This document shows, in pieces, positions 26,309-34,790 of a DNA stretch of 64,000 bases; position 1 is the first letter of the stretch; every line of letters begins with the position of its first letter. The stretch comes from UBA4744 sp963717135 (lineage in GTDB: Bacteria; Actinomycetota; Acidimicrobiia; Spongiisociales; UBA4744): NCBI GenBank assembly GCA_963717135.1, contig CAVQVN010000009.1, positions 1,488,001 to 1,552,000 on the forward strand, written 5' to 3'. A model generated the notes under the pieces. It was not told the DNA's origin. It saw nothing but the letters and a program-made list of their open reading frames with translations, and ran no database searches. Position numbers and translations under genes: made by a program.

Positions 26309-26983
26309 ATGGAAGAACTCTCATTTCTGACCATGCTGGCCCGCCTCCTGCTGGCCACATTCCTCGCCGGTCTGATCGGCTTCGAGCGAGAAGCTACCGG
26401 CAAATCGGCCGGCCTTCGAACCCATGCCATGGTCGGATTCGGGGCTGCCCTGTTCACCGTCGTGTCGCTGGCCGGTTTCTCCGAAGGGGACCCGGGACGG
26501 GTGGCCGCCCAGATCGTCACCGGGATCGGCTTCCTGGGCGCCGGGGCTATCTGGCGCAGCGAGGACCGGGTGAGAGGATTGACGACCGCGGCGGGACTGT
26601 GGGCGGCCGCGGCCATCGGGATGGGCATCGGAGCAGGACTCATCGCGCTGGGTACCGCCGGGGCCCTCATCACACTCGGCGTGTTGCTGGGCTTGCGCCG
26701 GGTCGACCAGGCCGTCGCCCGCAGGACGGCAATTGCCCCACAGCAACTCGGCGTCACCGTCGATCATGTGGATCGCGTCAAGCAGGTCGTCAAGATGGTC
26801 GAGAGAGTGGACCGCACCGTCGATGAGATCAGCTTTGAAAGAAACCCCGATGGCACCGGGGTGCTGGTCATCGCCGTTGAGCCGGACCGCGCCAAAATGA
26901 TCTCGGAAATGGTGCAATCGATGAAGGGCGTCGCCGACGTCGAGATCATCAGCCCGCTCTACTGGAAACGACGCGGCCGGTAG
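26309..26983 (+). CDS. MgtC/SapB-family membrane protein
   Basis: A 224-residue protein. Residues 1-130 carry four to five membrane helices with the MgtC signature (LLATFLAGLIGFERE, GLRTHAMVGFGAALF, GIGFLGAGAIWR, GLTTAAGLWAAAAIGM), and residues about 145-215 form a cytosolic ACT-like domain. Family members affect Mg2+-limited growth and F-type ATPase or phosphate handling. GGAGG-type site before ATG. Single gene; its frame is intact, so the error-prone zone ends before it. Confidence 0.92.
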   Translation: MEELSFLTMLARLLLATFLAGLIGFEREATGKSAGLRTHAMVGFGAALFTVVSLAGFSEGDPGRVAAQIVTGIGFLGAGAIWRSEDRVRGLTTAAGLWAAAAIGMGIGAGLIALGTAGALITLGVLLGLRRVDQAVARRTAIAPQQLGVTVDHVDRVKQVVKMVERVDRTVDEISFERNPDGTGVLVIAVEPDRAKMISEMVQSMKGVADVEIISPLYWKRRGR

Positions 26984-27004
26984 GGCCGGAAGGTGGAGGA
27001 AACA

Positions 27005-28090
27005 ATGATCATCCCGGTCATATTGTCGGGCGGGGCCGGAACCCGGCTCTGGCCATTGTCTCGCGAACTAGAACCCAAACACCTGGTCGGCCTCATCGGA
27101 AGTACCACCCTCCTACAGAAAACGGTCGCTCGCCTGAACGGACTCGACGATACGGGCGCCCCGATCATCGTCGGCAACCATGCCCACCATCAGCTGGTGC
27201 TCGATCAGCTTGCGGAAATCGAAGTACAACCGTCGGCGATGCTCCTCGAGCCCATCGGGCGTAACACCGCTCCGGCCGCTGCGGTGGCCGCTATGGCCGC
27301 AACCGGGAACGGCGAAGACCCTATCTTGCTGGTGCTTCCGGCCGACCACATCATCGGTGACGTGGAGCGATTCCACGAAGCCGTTGAAGCGGGTCGATCC
27401 GCAGCCGCAGATGGATACCTGGTGACCTTCGGCATCGTCCCCGACGGCCCCCACACCGGATACGGCTACGTGCACAAAGGCGAGAGTCTGGCCGGGTCTC
27501 CGGCCTTCCGAGTGGAGCGCTTTGTGGAGAAACCCGACCTGGAGGCCGCCACCGAGTACGTTGCCTCGGGCGACTACCTGTGGAACAGCGGCATGTTCAT
27601 GTTCCTGGCTTCCCGATACCTGGAGGAACTCGAGAAATTCGACCCGCGCATGGTGAACGATTGTCGGCGGGCGCTGGACGTCGGGGAAGAAACGGCAGAC
27701 GCAGTCCGCCTCGACCGCGCTGCCTTCCAGGCGATCAAGGGCAACTCGATCGACTATGCGGTCATGGAACACACGGACAGTGCAGTGCTGATTCCGCTCG
27801 ATGCCGGCTGGAGCGACGTCGGGTCGTGGCCCGCCCTATGGGACATCAGTTACCAGGACGGCCACGGCAACACAACCCAGGGTGACGTGCTGGTGGAAGG
27901 AACCACCGGCTCGTATCTGCGAGCCGAGAGCCGCCTGGTGGCCGTCGTGGGCCTCTCAGATGTTGTGGTCGTGGAAACTCCGGATGCGGTGCTGGTGTGC
28001 CACAAAGATCACGCCCAGGATGTCAAGAAGATCGTCGAACGACTCAGACAGACGAACCGGGAAGAAGCTGCAAGAAGGCTGGAAGTTTGA
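27005..28090 (+). CDS. manC: Mannose-1-phosphate guanylyltransferase
   Basis: A 361-residue nucleotidyltransferase forming GDP-mannose from GTP and mannose-1-phosphate. The N-terminal signature is IPVILSGGAGTRLWPLSRELEPK, followed by LEPIGRNTAPA, LVLPADHII, FVEKPD, NSGMF and the DAGWSDVGSW block. It lacks the C-terminal phosphomannose isomerase half of bifunctional ManC. I start at ATG 27005 behind GGAGGAAAC. GDP-mannose would feed polysaccharide or mannolipid synthesis and possibly the GTDC1-like transferase at 1762. Confidence 0.93.
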   Translation: MIIPVILSGGAGTRLWPLSRELEPKHLVGLIGSTTLLQKTVARLNGLDDTGAPIIVGNHAHHQLVLDQLAEIEVQPSAMLLEPIGRNTAPAAAVAAMAATGNGEDPILLVLPADHIIGDVERFHEAVEAGRSAAADGYLVTFGIVPDGPHTGYGYVHKGESLAGSPAFRVERFVEKPDLEAATEYVASGDYLWNSGMFMFLASRYLEELEKFDPRMVNDCRRALDVGEETADAVRLDRAAFQAIKGNSIDYAVMEHTDSAVLIPLDAGWSDVGSWPALWDISYQDGHGNTTQGDVLVEGTTGSYLRAESRLVAVVGLSDVVVVETPDAVLVCHKDHAQDVKKIVERLRQTNREEAARRLEV

Positions 28091-28180
28091 GGTGGGAACG
28101 AGGTGGGAAGGTCGAACTCCTCGAAGAGAGGATCACCCTCTTCCAACCTCAGACTTCGGCACCCCTAACTTCGCAATTGC
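28083..28180. repeat. Heptamer-like arrays, AAGTTTG / AGGTGGG class, inverted
   Basis: Units AAGTTTG, AGGTGGG, (AACG), AGGTGGG, AAGGTCG begin inside the last codon of the guanylyltransferase. An opposed set (reverse strand AAGTTAG, GGGTGCC, GAAGTCT, GAGGTTG, GAAGAGG) occupies about 28139-28173. It is less regular than the other arrays. It lies between convergent genes. Confidence 0.55.
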
Positions 28181-28208
28181 CACCCTTGATGGCCGCCGAC
28201 GGCGGTCA

Positions 28209-29381
28209 TCAAGCCATCATCCGGCAGGAATTGACCGGAACCAGGCGAAGAGCTTTGGCGATGGCGTCGATCAGTTCGGCTCTCGTCACCACCCGGTCTG
28301 GTTCGAAGGGAAGAGGACCGAGCGAGGTACACAGGTCCACCACATCACCGGCCACCAGGGCGTTGATGGCTGCCTGGGCATAGTGCTCTTCGTCATCGAT
28401 GAAGTAGTCAAAATCGGTCGGCTCCAATTCGAAAACGGCGGCCAGAATGGCTGCCATGTCCCCCCGGGTGATGAGTTGCCCGGGGCAGTACTGCCAGACT
28501 CCGCAACCCAGAGCCTCCTCCAGGGCGACGTCCGGCAGGAAGGTCTCCAGCTTGGGCGAGGGTCGAGGCTCGAAGGGCAGGTATTCGCCGATGGAGATGT
28601 CCGAACCCAACGCAGCCCTCAAGAGCGTTTCGGCGTCGCCCCCGGTCAACTCGGCGTCCGGGCATATCTCGAGGCCGTAGAGACCACAGCCGGCGATCAA
28701 CGACAGAGACGCGAGCAAGTCGGCCGTCTCGGCGATCATGTGGTCATCGTCGTCATAGAACGCTCCGTCAAACTCGACCGGGACGGTCTCGTCAACCCAA
28801 GCCGCCCGTCGCAGGCTGTTCAGAGGATCGATCGCTTCTCCCCAAGGGGTGTGCAACTCGAAGTGAAGATGAGGCGGCGTCGGTTCAGCATTGCCGCTAT
28901 CCCCTACCCACCCGATCACCTGGCCGGCCACCACCTGGTCACCGATCTCGAGACCGGGCAGCACGCCACCGCCCAACCCGTCGTCGGTCAAATAGGTGTC
29001 GTTGTTGAGATGGAGGTACCAGGAACTCCAGCCGTCATAGTGCTGGACGACTACCGAGACACTCGAACGATTGACCAGCGCCACGACTCCATCCTGGACC
29101 GCCAGTACCGGTGTCAGCCGGGGAGCGAACAGATCTACCCCCTGGTGATTACGCTCTCCGCCGTCTCGCTCGGCACCAAAAACGGAAAGCACCTCGAGCG
29201 GACCGGCCAACGGGAAGACCATGCGGTATCGGGTGGCCGCCGCGAAGTTCACCGGTGCCGATCGTAGGTCGGCCGCGGCAACGTCTGGCAGCGACGCTTC
29301 GGCAGTCATTGGGGTGGCCGGTATCAACGCCGCGCACAGCACAAGCGCAAGCAATATCGAGGCGGATCTAGAGCCCTTCAC
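28209..29381 (-). CDS. Secreted M23 (LytM) peptidase with C-terminal repeat region
   Basis: A 390-residue exported cell-wall endopeptidase. A signal peptide (SASILLALVLCAALIP) is followed by the M23 zinc domain at about residues 60-200: His and Asp in NHQGVDLFAP, and the HLHFEL motif. The C-terminal half has SLH-like pieces (LITRGDMAAILAAVF, VVTRAELIDAIAKAL), suggesting attachment to the envelope. It starts at GTG 29381 without an obvious ribosome-binding site. Substrate would be peptidoglycan cross-bridges; it may instead be a degenerate regulator. Confidence 0.85.
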   Translation of the reverse strand: MKGSRSASILLALVLCAALIPATPMTAEASLPDVAAADLRSAPVNFAAATRYRMVFPLAGPLEVLSVFGAERDGGERNHQGVDLFAPRLTPVLAVQDGVVALVNRSSVSVVVQHYDGWSSWYLHLNNDTYLTDDGLGGGVLPGLEIGDQVVAGQVIGWVGDSGNAEPTPPHLHFELHTPWGEAIDPLNSLRRAAWVDETVPVEFDGAFYDDDDHMIAETADLLASLSLIAGCGLYGLEICPDAELTGGDAETLLRAALGSDISIGEYLPFEPRPSPKLETFLPDVALEEALGCGVWQYCPGQLITRGDMAAILAAVFELEPTDFDYFIDDEEHYAQAAINALVAGDVVDLCTSLGPLPFEPDRVVTRAELIDAIAKALRLVPVNSCRMMA

Positions 29382-29420
29382 TCATGGTTCATCGGCAATG
29401 GGAGAAAGGGCTTGATAGAA

Positions 29421-29500
29421 AGGTTGCAGGTTTCAGGTTGCAGGTTGCAGGTTCAGTCAGGTTTCAGGTTTCAAGCAACAAGCACGAAGCAACGAGGGCT
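29421..29500. repeat. Heptamer array, AGGTTTC / AAGCAAC class
   Basis: The longest regular array in the window: AGGTTGC, AGGTTTC, AGGTTGC, AGGTTGC, AGGTTCA, (GTC), AGGTTTC, AGGTTTC, AAGCAAC, AAGCACG, AAGCAAC. It lies between the M23 peptidase start and the aminotransferase stop, and is followed by a C/G-run palindrome. Confidence 0.9.
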
Positions 29501-29538
29501 CACCCTCCCCCTACCCCCTCCCGCCGGCGGGTGGGGGA
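29500..29538. repeat. C/G-run palindrome between two heptamer arrays
   Basis: CCCCCTCCCGCC faces GGCGGGTGGGGG, giving a strong hairpin. It resembles the closing arms of the C-rich elements and is sandwiched by heptamer arrays on both sides. Confidence 0.6.
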
Positions 29539-29580
29539 AGCTGGCGGCTGGAGGCTGGAAGCTGGTGGCTCTAGGCCTCT
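29539..29580. repeat. Heptamer array, GGCTGGA class
   Basis: Units AGCTGGC, GGCTGGA, GGCTGGA, AGCTGGT, GGCTCTA, GGCCTCT in exact register, ending at the stop codon of the aminotransferase. Confidence 0.85.
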
Positions 29581-30776
29581 CACGCCTCCAGAAAGGCCTT
29601 CAGCTTGGCGACGCCTTCGTTGATCTCTTCCAGGTCGATGCCGGAGTAGGCGAAGCGGATGTGCTTGTCCGTTTCGTCTGGCCCAACCCGTCCGAAATGC
29701 AACCGGTTCGTGAACGACACACCGGTGTTGTGCAGGACGGCCCGGCGGAACTCCTCGTAGTCATTCATGCCCAGGTTGGCCATTGCCTCGGTGACATTGG
29801 GGTAGAGATAGAAGGTCGCATTGGGAACATAGGTGCGGACCCCACCAATCGAGTTGAGCCCGGCGGCGAGGGCGTCGCGTCGCTGGTGGAGGGTGTCGCG
29901 GATCGCCTCGACTTCGGACTGATCCCCGGTCAAGCCGGCCACCGCTCCATATTGGATGAAGTGGTTTGAACACGACTCGTCGTTGACGTTGATCTTGGCG
30001 ATCACGTCGATGATTTCTCTGGGACCGATGCTGGCCCCCAGACGCCATCCGGTCATGGCAAATCTCTTGGAGAATGTGTAGAGGATCACCGTCCGCTCGG
30101 CCATACCCGGTTGCTCAACGAACGATCGGCTGGTCCCCTCGTACCGCATGTCGAAGTAGGCCTCGTCGGCCAGGACATAAAGATCGTGCCGGCGAACCAG
30201 TTCGGCGAGGCGTTCGTGCTCTTCCACCGAGCATTCGGCCCCTGTCGGGTTCTGAAGATCGTTCAGGATCAGCAGGCGGGTCATCGGTGTGATGGCCCGT
30301 TCGATCGACCGAAAATCGAGACGGAAGTTGCTCTCCCCCTCCACGTACCCGTAGGGCATGGCCACCCCGCCGTTGAACTCGATCTGTGATTCATAGATCG
30401 GGTATCCGGGGTTCGGGTACAGCACCTCGTCTCCGGGGTTCATGAGCGCCAGGATGAACTTGCCGATGGTCGGCTTGCCGCCCGGTTGGACGGCTACATT
30501 CTCCGGTCCGTATTCGACGTGGTGCGAAGCCGAGACGTCGGCTGCGAGCGCCTCGCGGAGCTGCGGAATGCCGGCGTTGGGGCAATAGCCGGTCTTCCCA
30601 TCGTGGAGGGCTTTCCATGAGCCCTCCACCACAGTCGAGGGAGTCGGCAGATTGATATCACCCAGATGAAACGGGTACACCTTGTTGCCTTGGGCCGCGA
30701 ACACATTCGCTTCGGCCGAAACGGCGAATGCCGTTTCGGTGCCCAGGAGGTCGATTCGGTCGGCGATGGTCACCAT
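29580..30776 (-). CDS. Class I/II pyridoxal-phosphate aminotransferase
   Basis: A 398-residue fold-type I aminotransferase. PLP features: NPGYPIYESQIEF, NDLQNPTGAECS (Asn for the cofactor ring), LADEAYFDMRY, the Schiff-base Lys in YTFSKRFAMTGWRLG, and the C-terminal Arg in HIRFAYSG. AAGGA precedes ATG. It is last of the operon gntR, carbamoyltransferase, hydroxypyruvate reductase, aminotransferase. Next to a hydroxypyruvate/glyoxylate reductase, a Ser, Ala or ureidoglycine-type transamination producing or consuming glyoxylate or hydroxypyruvate is plausible, but specificity is inferred only from context. Confidence 0.87.
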   Translation of the reverse strand: MVTIADRIDLLGTETAFAVSAEANVFAAQGNKVYPFHLGDINLPTPSTVVEGSWKALHDGKTGYCPNAGIPQLREALAADVSASHHVEYGPENVAVQPGGKPTIGKFILALMNPGDEVLYPNPGYPIYESQIEFNGGVAMPYGYVEGESNFRLDFRSIERAITPMTRLLILNDLQNPTGAECSVEEHERLAELVRRHDLYVLADEAYFDMRYEGTSRSFVEQPGMAERTVILYTFSKRFAMTGWRLGASIGPREIIDVIAKINVNDESCSNHFIQYGAVAGLTGDQSEVEAIRDTLHQRRDALAAGLNSIGGVRTYVPNATFYLYPNVTEAMANLGMNDYEEFRRAVLHNTGVSFTNRLHFGRVGPDETDKHIRFAYSGIDLEEINEGVAKLKAFLEA

Positions 30777-30791
30777 GCGGTCCTTCTTTCG

Positions 30792-31931
30792 TTATTGATC
30801 CGAAGTGCCGAGATCCTCGGCGTTGACGATGCTGGGGGCCGCCCGCGGCACGTCTCCGGCGAGAAATGGTGAGATGTCGTCGCTATCCCACACCGGGTAG
30901 CCCTGCAGGACGGCAGCCACATTGGCAGCGGCCAGGCTGGACATCCCCTCTCTTGTCCATACTGTGGCTGAGGCGATGTGAGGGACGATGACTATGTTGT
31001 CGAGATCGGCCAGGCCCGGTTTCATCGCCGGTTCGTCTTCGAAGACATCGAGGCCGGCCCGAAACTCCGGGTTGGCCCGACAGTGCTCGACCAAGGCCGC
31101 TTCGTCGATCACCGGGCCACGGCTCGAGTTGACGAGTATGGCGTCCGGCTTCATTGCCGCCAGGGCTTCGGCGTCGATCAGGTGATAGGTGCTGTCATCC
31201 AGGACTGTATGAATGCTGACCACATCGGCTACCCGCAGAACCTCGGCCACGCTGCCCAGACGCCGGCAGTTGAGGGGAGCTTCCCCCCGTTCGACCAGGA
31301 AGGCCGAGTAGTCGGCAACGTATCGTTCGAGGGCCAGATTGGGGTACAGGTCGTAGTAGACGAGGTCCATCTTGTGACCCTCGACCATCATCCGGGCATA
31401 GGCGCTCCCAATCCGACCCGCCCCGATGACCCCGACTGTCTTGCCGACGAACCGCTGGCCCAGGAACATGGTGGGCAACCAGCCCTGGTATTTGCCTCCC
31501 CGCATGAAACGATCGGCTTCGGTGACACGCCGGCCGGCCGCAAAGGTCAAGGCGACGGCCATTTCGGCGGTCGTTTCGGTCAACACCCCCGGGGTGTTGC
31601 CGACGGCAATACCGTTGGCGGTGGCCGCCGCTACATCAACGTTGTTGTAACCGACGGCACCATTGCTGTAGACAATCCCGCCGGCGGCTCGCAAGGCGGC
31701 GAAGACCTCGGCATCCCAGTTCTCGGTCAGCTGGCCGATGGCTCCATCACACCGGTCGCCGATCGCGGCGATGATCTCCTCATTGGACAACACCGCAGTG
31801 TCCGTACATATCTCTATGGAGCAGTCGGCCTGCCGGAGGATTTGCTTCCAGTGCTCGCCGGGCAGCTCTTTGGTCACGATGACCCGGTGACCACCGCCCG
31901 GATTGACGGTGGTCCAATTCTTGTCCGACAT
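30792..31931 (-). CDS. Hydroxypyruvate/glyoxylate reductase, plant HPR1-like
   Basis: A 379-residue D-2-hydroxyacid dehydrogenase. I start it at ATG 31931; the long open frame above it belongs to no protein. Rossmann motif VGVIGAGRIGSAYARMM, catalytic Arg in NSSRGPVIDEAAL, Glu in GLDVFEDEP and His in VPHIASATVWTREGM are present. The text closely tracks plant peroxisomal NADH hydroxypyruvate reductase along its length (CDGAIGQLTENW, AVGYNNVDVAAA, GNTPGVLTETTAE, a terminal PSIVNAEDLG), without the plant peroxisomal SKL end. It should reduce hydroxypyruvate to glycerate or glyoxylate to glycolate. Confidence 0.9.
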   Translation of the reverse strand: MSDKNWTTVNPGGGHRVIVTKELPGEHWKQILRQADCSIEICTDTAVLSNEEIIAAIGDRCDGAIGQLTENWDAEVFAALRAAGGIVYSNGAVGYNNVDVAAATANGIAVGNTPGVLTETTAEMAVALTFAAGRRVTEADRFMRGGKYQGWLPTMFLGQRFVGKTVGVIGAGRIGSAYARMMVEGHKMDLVYYDLYPNLALERYVADYSAFLVERGEAPLNCRRLGSVAEVLRVADVVSIHTVLDDSTYHLIDAEALAAMKPDAILVNSSRGPVIDEAALVEHCRANPEFRAGLDVFEDEPAMKPGLADLDNIVIVPHIASATVWTREGMSSLAAANVAAVLQGYPVWDSDDISPFLAGDVPRAAPSIVNAEDLGTSDQ

Positions 31932-31975
31932 ACCTTCGACCCCTTCCCCGTGCAGACCTCGATCGAATGGCTCTC

Positions 31976-32950
31976 CTACATCGTGAGAGCCATCACCGCC
32001 TTCTGCACATGCAGACGGTTCTCGGCCTGGTCGAACACCCGGCTCCAACGTCCGTCGATGACACCGTCGGCGACCTCGACGTTGCGGTCGGCGGGCAGCG
32101 GGTGCATGTAGATGGCGTCTTCGTCGGCCATCTCCAGGCGCCGCTCGTCGGCGATCCAGTCGGTGTACTTCGCCGAGATCTTGGCCGATTCCTCGTGGTC
32201 TGAGGTGGTGAGCATGGAGCCCCAGCTCTTGGCATAGACCACGTCGGCGCCCCGCATACCCTCCTCGAAATCTTCGACGATCTCGAAGCTGCCGTGGGCT
32301 TTCCTGGCGTTCTCCGCCGCCTGCGCCTCGATCTCCGGCATCAGTTTGAACTCCGGAGGCCGGGTAAGGCGAACGTTGGCGCCGTAGCGCGTCATGAGCA
32401 GGATCACACTTTGGGCAACGCTGACCGGCTTCTGATAGCTGGCTGCGTAGGCATAGCTCATATTGAAGGTCAGCTTGCGCGGATCGCCCTTCTGTTCGAT
32501 AACGGTGAGCAGGTCGGCGAGAGCCTGGAACGGGTGATACCAGTCGCATTGCATGTTGAGGACGGGAGTGCGGCTCGCCTCGGCGACTGCCCGGATGTAC
32601 TGGTTGCCGATTCCCCAGTCGACATTGCGAATGGCGATGCCGTCGTCGTACCGTCCCAGGATCTCTCCGATTTCCTTCCACGTGTCGCCGTGGCCGATCT
32701 GCGTGCTGGTGCTGTCGAGGAACATGGCGTGGCCGCCCAATTGGGCCATGCCGGCTTCGAAACTGGCCCGGGTCCGGGTGCTCGAGAAGAAGAACAACAT
32801 GGCCAGGACCTTGTCACGCAACAAAGCGTGCGGCTCGCCGAGGGCCCGCTTGCGTTTCAGGTCCAGGGCCACATCGATGACCGTGTCGAGTTCGTCCTTG
32901 GTCCACTCCTGGGTGGTGATCATGTCCCGTCCGTGCAGGTAGGTCTGCAT
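31976..32950 (-). CDS. Carbamoyltransferase, ornithine-carbamoyltransferase/YgeW-like
   Basis: A 324-residue carbamoyltransferase. The carbamoyl-phosphate site STRTR is at residues 57-61, the usual HPTQ/HPCQ is HPFQALADLL near 139, and the C-terminal HPLPADRNVEVADGVIDG replaces the HCLPA of ornithine transcarbamylases. Segments SYAYAASYQKPVSVAQS and DVVYAKSWGSM resemble E. coli YgeW. These differences argue against ordinary arginine-pathway ArgF. AAGGAG precedes ATG, and it follows gntR by 13 bp. Likely role: transferring carbamoyl to or from a ureido intermediate of purine breakdown. Confidence 0.82.
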   Translation of the reverse strand: MQTYLHGRDMITTQEWTKDELDTVIDVALDLKRKRALGEPHALLRDKVLAMLFFFSSTRTRASFEAGMAQLGGHAMFLDSTSTQIGHGDTWKEIGEILGRYDDGIAIRNVDWGIGNQYIRAVAEASRTPVLNMQCDWYHPFQALADLLTVIEQKGDPRKLTFNMSYAYAASYQKPVSVAQSVILLMTRYGANVRLTRPPEFKLMPEIEAQAAENARKAHGSFEIVEDFEEGMRGADVVYAKSWGSMLTTSDHEESAKISAKYTDWIADERRLEMADEDAIYMHPLPADRNVEVADGVIDGRWSRVFDQAENRLHVQKAVMALTM

Positions 32951-32963
32951 GTTCGCTCCTTGG

Positions 32964-33695
32964 TCAGGCTCCGACTTTTCGCCTTATGAGGCGGAAGCGG
33001 AGCAGGTCATCTCTGAAGAATGAGGTGGCTTTCACCACCGGTTCGTTGTCCTGGTCGTAGCCGACCTCCTCAAAACTGATCGAGGGGGTGCGGCGAGCCA
33101 CGTCGAGTTGTCCGGCTTCGCGACTAGCCAGCGCAACCGGGACGATCTCCGACAGATAGTAAGAAAGGAATCGCTCGCAATGATCCTCCAGTAGTTCGTA
33201 GAGAGGTTTTTTGCCGTCGACGGGCCTGATCGGCACCGAGACCAAACGCTCCGGGATGCGGTTGGTGGTCAGCACCACCGGCAGGTCGTTCTCGAGGAAC
33301 AGCTTCTCAATGACGACCACCGGCTCGCCTGAATCGATCTTCAACTCGACGGCTACTTGATCATCCGCCGGTTTCGTGCGGATCTCCCCGACCCGCACCG
33401 ACGGCCTGTAGCCGTGGTCCCTGAGCACGTCCTCGTACGACCACATCTCCTCGAGACGCGATTTGATCTGCAACCCGGGTTCGTTGACAAACGTACCGGC
33501 CCCCTGCTTGCGGTATATGGAGCCTTCGTGCTCCAGGCGGCTCAGGGCATCGCGGATGGTCGTGCGACTGACCCCCAGATCCGTAGCCAATTCGGTTTCA
33601 GAGGGGATCCGTCCCGCCTCAAAGGCCCCCCCGACAATCCGCTCCTTGAGATGCGCCTTCACCTGTTCGGTGAGGGAGGGGTTGCGGGTGATCAT
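32964..33695 (-). CDS. GntR-family regulator, HutC subfamily (UTRA domain)
   Basis: A 243-residue transcription factor: N-terminal winged helix (LTEQVKAHLKERIVGGAF, SETELATDLGVSRTTIRDAL, YRKQGAGTFV) and a C-terminal UTRA effector domain from about residue 90. It is divergent from the pyrB-like/arcC operon and first in the gntR-carbamoyltransferase-hpr-aminotransferase operon, so it is placed to control both. The palindrome TTGTATGACAA in the intergenic region is a candidate operator. The effector is probably a purine-degradation intermediate (inference). Confidence 0.9.
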   Translation of the reverse strand: MITRNPSLTEQVKAHLKERIVGGAFEAGRIPSETELATDLGVSRTTIRDALSRLEHEGSIYRKQGAGTFVNEPGLQIKSRLEEMWSYEDVLRDHGYRPSVRVGEIRTKPADDQVAVELKIDSGEPVVVIEKLFLENDLPVVLTTNRIPERLVSVPIRPVDGKKPLYELLEDHCERFLSYYLSEIVPVALASREAGQLDVARRTPSISFEEVGYDQDNEPVVKATSFFRDDLLRFRLIRRKVGA

Positions 33696-33727
33696 CGAGT
33701 GAATCCTAACTAGCCGGTCGGGTCATC

Positions 33728-33758
33728 ATGTTGTATGCTTGTATGACAAATCGTACAT
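33728..33758. promoter_or_regulatory. Candidate HutC/GntR operator region
   Basis: In the 141-bp divergent gap, TTGTATGACAA (33739-33749) is an imperfect palindrome with TTGT/ACAA arms, nested between ATGT (33728) and ACAT (33755). Repeated GTATG words (33732, 33741) add to the pattern. HutC-type GntR proteins commonly bind such GT-rich/AC-rich dyads. This short AT-rich patch stands out from its GC-rich surroundings. Confidence 0.5.
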
Positions 33759-33836
33759 GAGGTCTCCGTCGCTGTCCAGCGACCGGATCTCTTCCCGGGT
33801 AAAGACCCCGGGACGGACCAACAAGAGGAGTGCTAC

Positions 33837-34787
33837 ATGCGCAGCTTCGCCGGACGGGACATCCTGTCGCTCAAGGACTTCGAGCGGAACGAGTTCTTCC
33901 ACGTTTTCGAGATCGCCGACGAACTCGAGCCCATTGCCCGGGAGCGTCGCAATACCGACCTTCTGGCCGACAAGACCATGGTCACGGCCTTTTATCAGCC
34001 CTCGACCCGCACCCGCCTCGCCCATGAGGCAGCCATGCATCGCCTGGGCGGGCACGTAACCGGTTTCTCGGACGCCAAGATGACCAGGGCCGGCGACTTC
34101 TATCAAGAAACCATCAAAGACACCGTGCACATGCTGGAGTACTACGGGGATGTCCTGGTCATGCGTCACTTCCAGCAAGGTGCTCCCCACGAAGCCGCCC
34201 GTTGGGCATCGATCCCGGTCATCAACGCCGGCGACGGTTGGGGTGAGCATCCCACCCAGGTTCTCACCGACCTCTACACCGTACAGAAGGAGACCGGCAG
34301 CGTCGACGGGAAGACCTTTGTTTGCATCGGCGATCACCGCATGCGCACCATGCACTCCATCGGCTATGCCCTCAGCCAGTTCGACGCCGAAATGGTGATT
34401 CTGGCTCCCGAGGACATGTCCCCCACCGCCGAGTTCCTCGCCGAACTCGACGAGAAGGGCACCTCGTGGCGCATCGTCGAGCACATCAACGACGTGATCG
34501 AGGAGGCCGACGTCATCTACATGGAGCCGGTCGTCCAACCCGACTACACCCAGTCTCGCCAGGAAAAGCCCGATGAGTACGGGTTCACGCCGGAGAACTA
34601 CCGGATCACCAAGGAAGTCATGAAAAAGGCCAAGGGCGATTCGATCGTGCTCCACTCCCTGCCCCGTATGGATGAGCTGCTGCCGGAGGTCGACCAGCTC
34701 AAGCATGCCCGTTACTGGCAGGAGGCCTACAACGGTGTCGTCATGCGGATGGCGCTGCTGGCGCTCGTTCTCGGCGTGACGGAGTAG
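33837..34787 (+). CDS. Aspartate-carbamoyltransferase-like enzyme
   Basis: A 316-residue member of the ATCase/OTCase superfamily: STRTR at residues 56-60, HPTQVLTDLYT at 138-148, and HSLPRMDELLPEVDQLKHARYWQEA toward the end, with Ser where ATCase usually has Pro (HPLPR). GGAG precedes ATG. It leads the divergent operon and is followed by carbamate kinase 4 bp later, not by pyrC or carA. It is therefore more likely catabolic (carbamoyl phosphate production) than the pyrimidine enzyme PyrB. Confidence 0.82.
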   Translation: MRSFAGRDILSLKDFERNEFFHVFEIADELEPIARERRNTDLLADKTMVTAFYQPSTRTRLAHEAAMHRLGGHVTGFSDAKMTRAGDFYQETIKDTVHMLEYYGDVLVMRHFQQGAPHEAARWASIPVINAGDGWGEHPTQVLTDLYTVQKETGSVDGKTFVCIGDHRMRTMHSIGYALSQFDAEMVILAPEDMSPTAEFLAELDEKGTSWRIVEHINDVIEEADVIYMEPVVQPDYTQSRQEKPDEYGFTPENYRITKEVMKKAKGDSIVLHSLPRMDELLPEVDQLKHARYWQEAYNGVVMRMALLALVLGVTE

Positions 34788-34790
34788 ACG

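Noticed and set aside
31932..32681. N-terminal extension of the hydroxypyruvate reductase frame
   Set aside because: Overlaps the carbamoyltransferase gene almost entirely; homology to HPR begins at ATG 31931.
33837..34787. Housekeeping PyrB
   Set aside because: No pyrC, carA/B or pyrR beside it; paired with carbamate kinase and controlled by a HutC-type region, with HSLPR variant.
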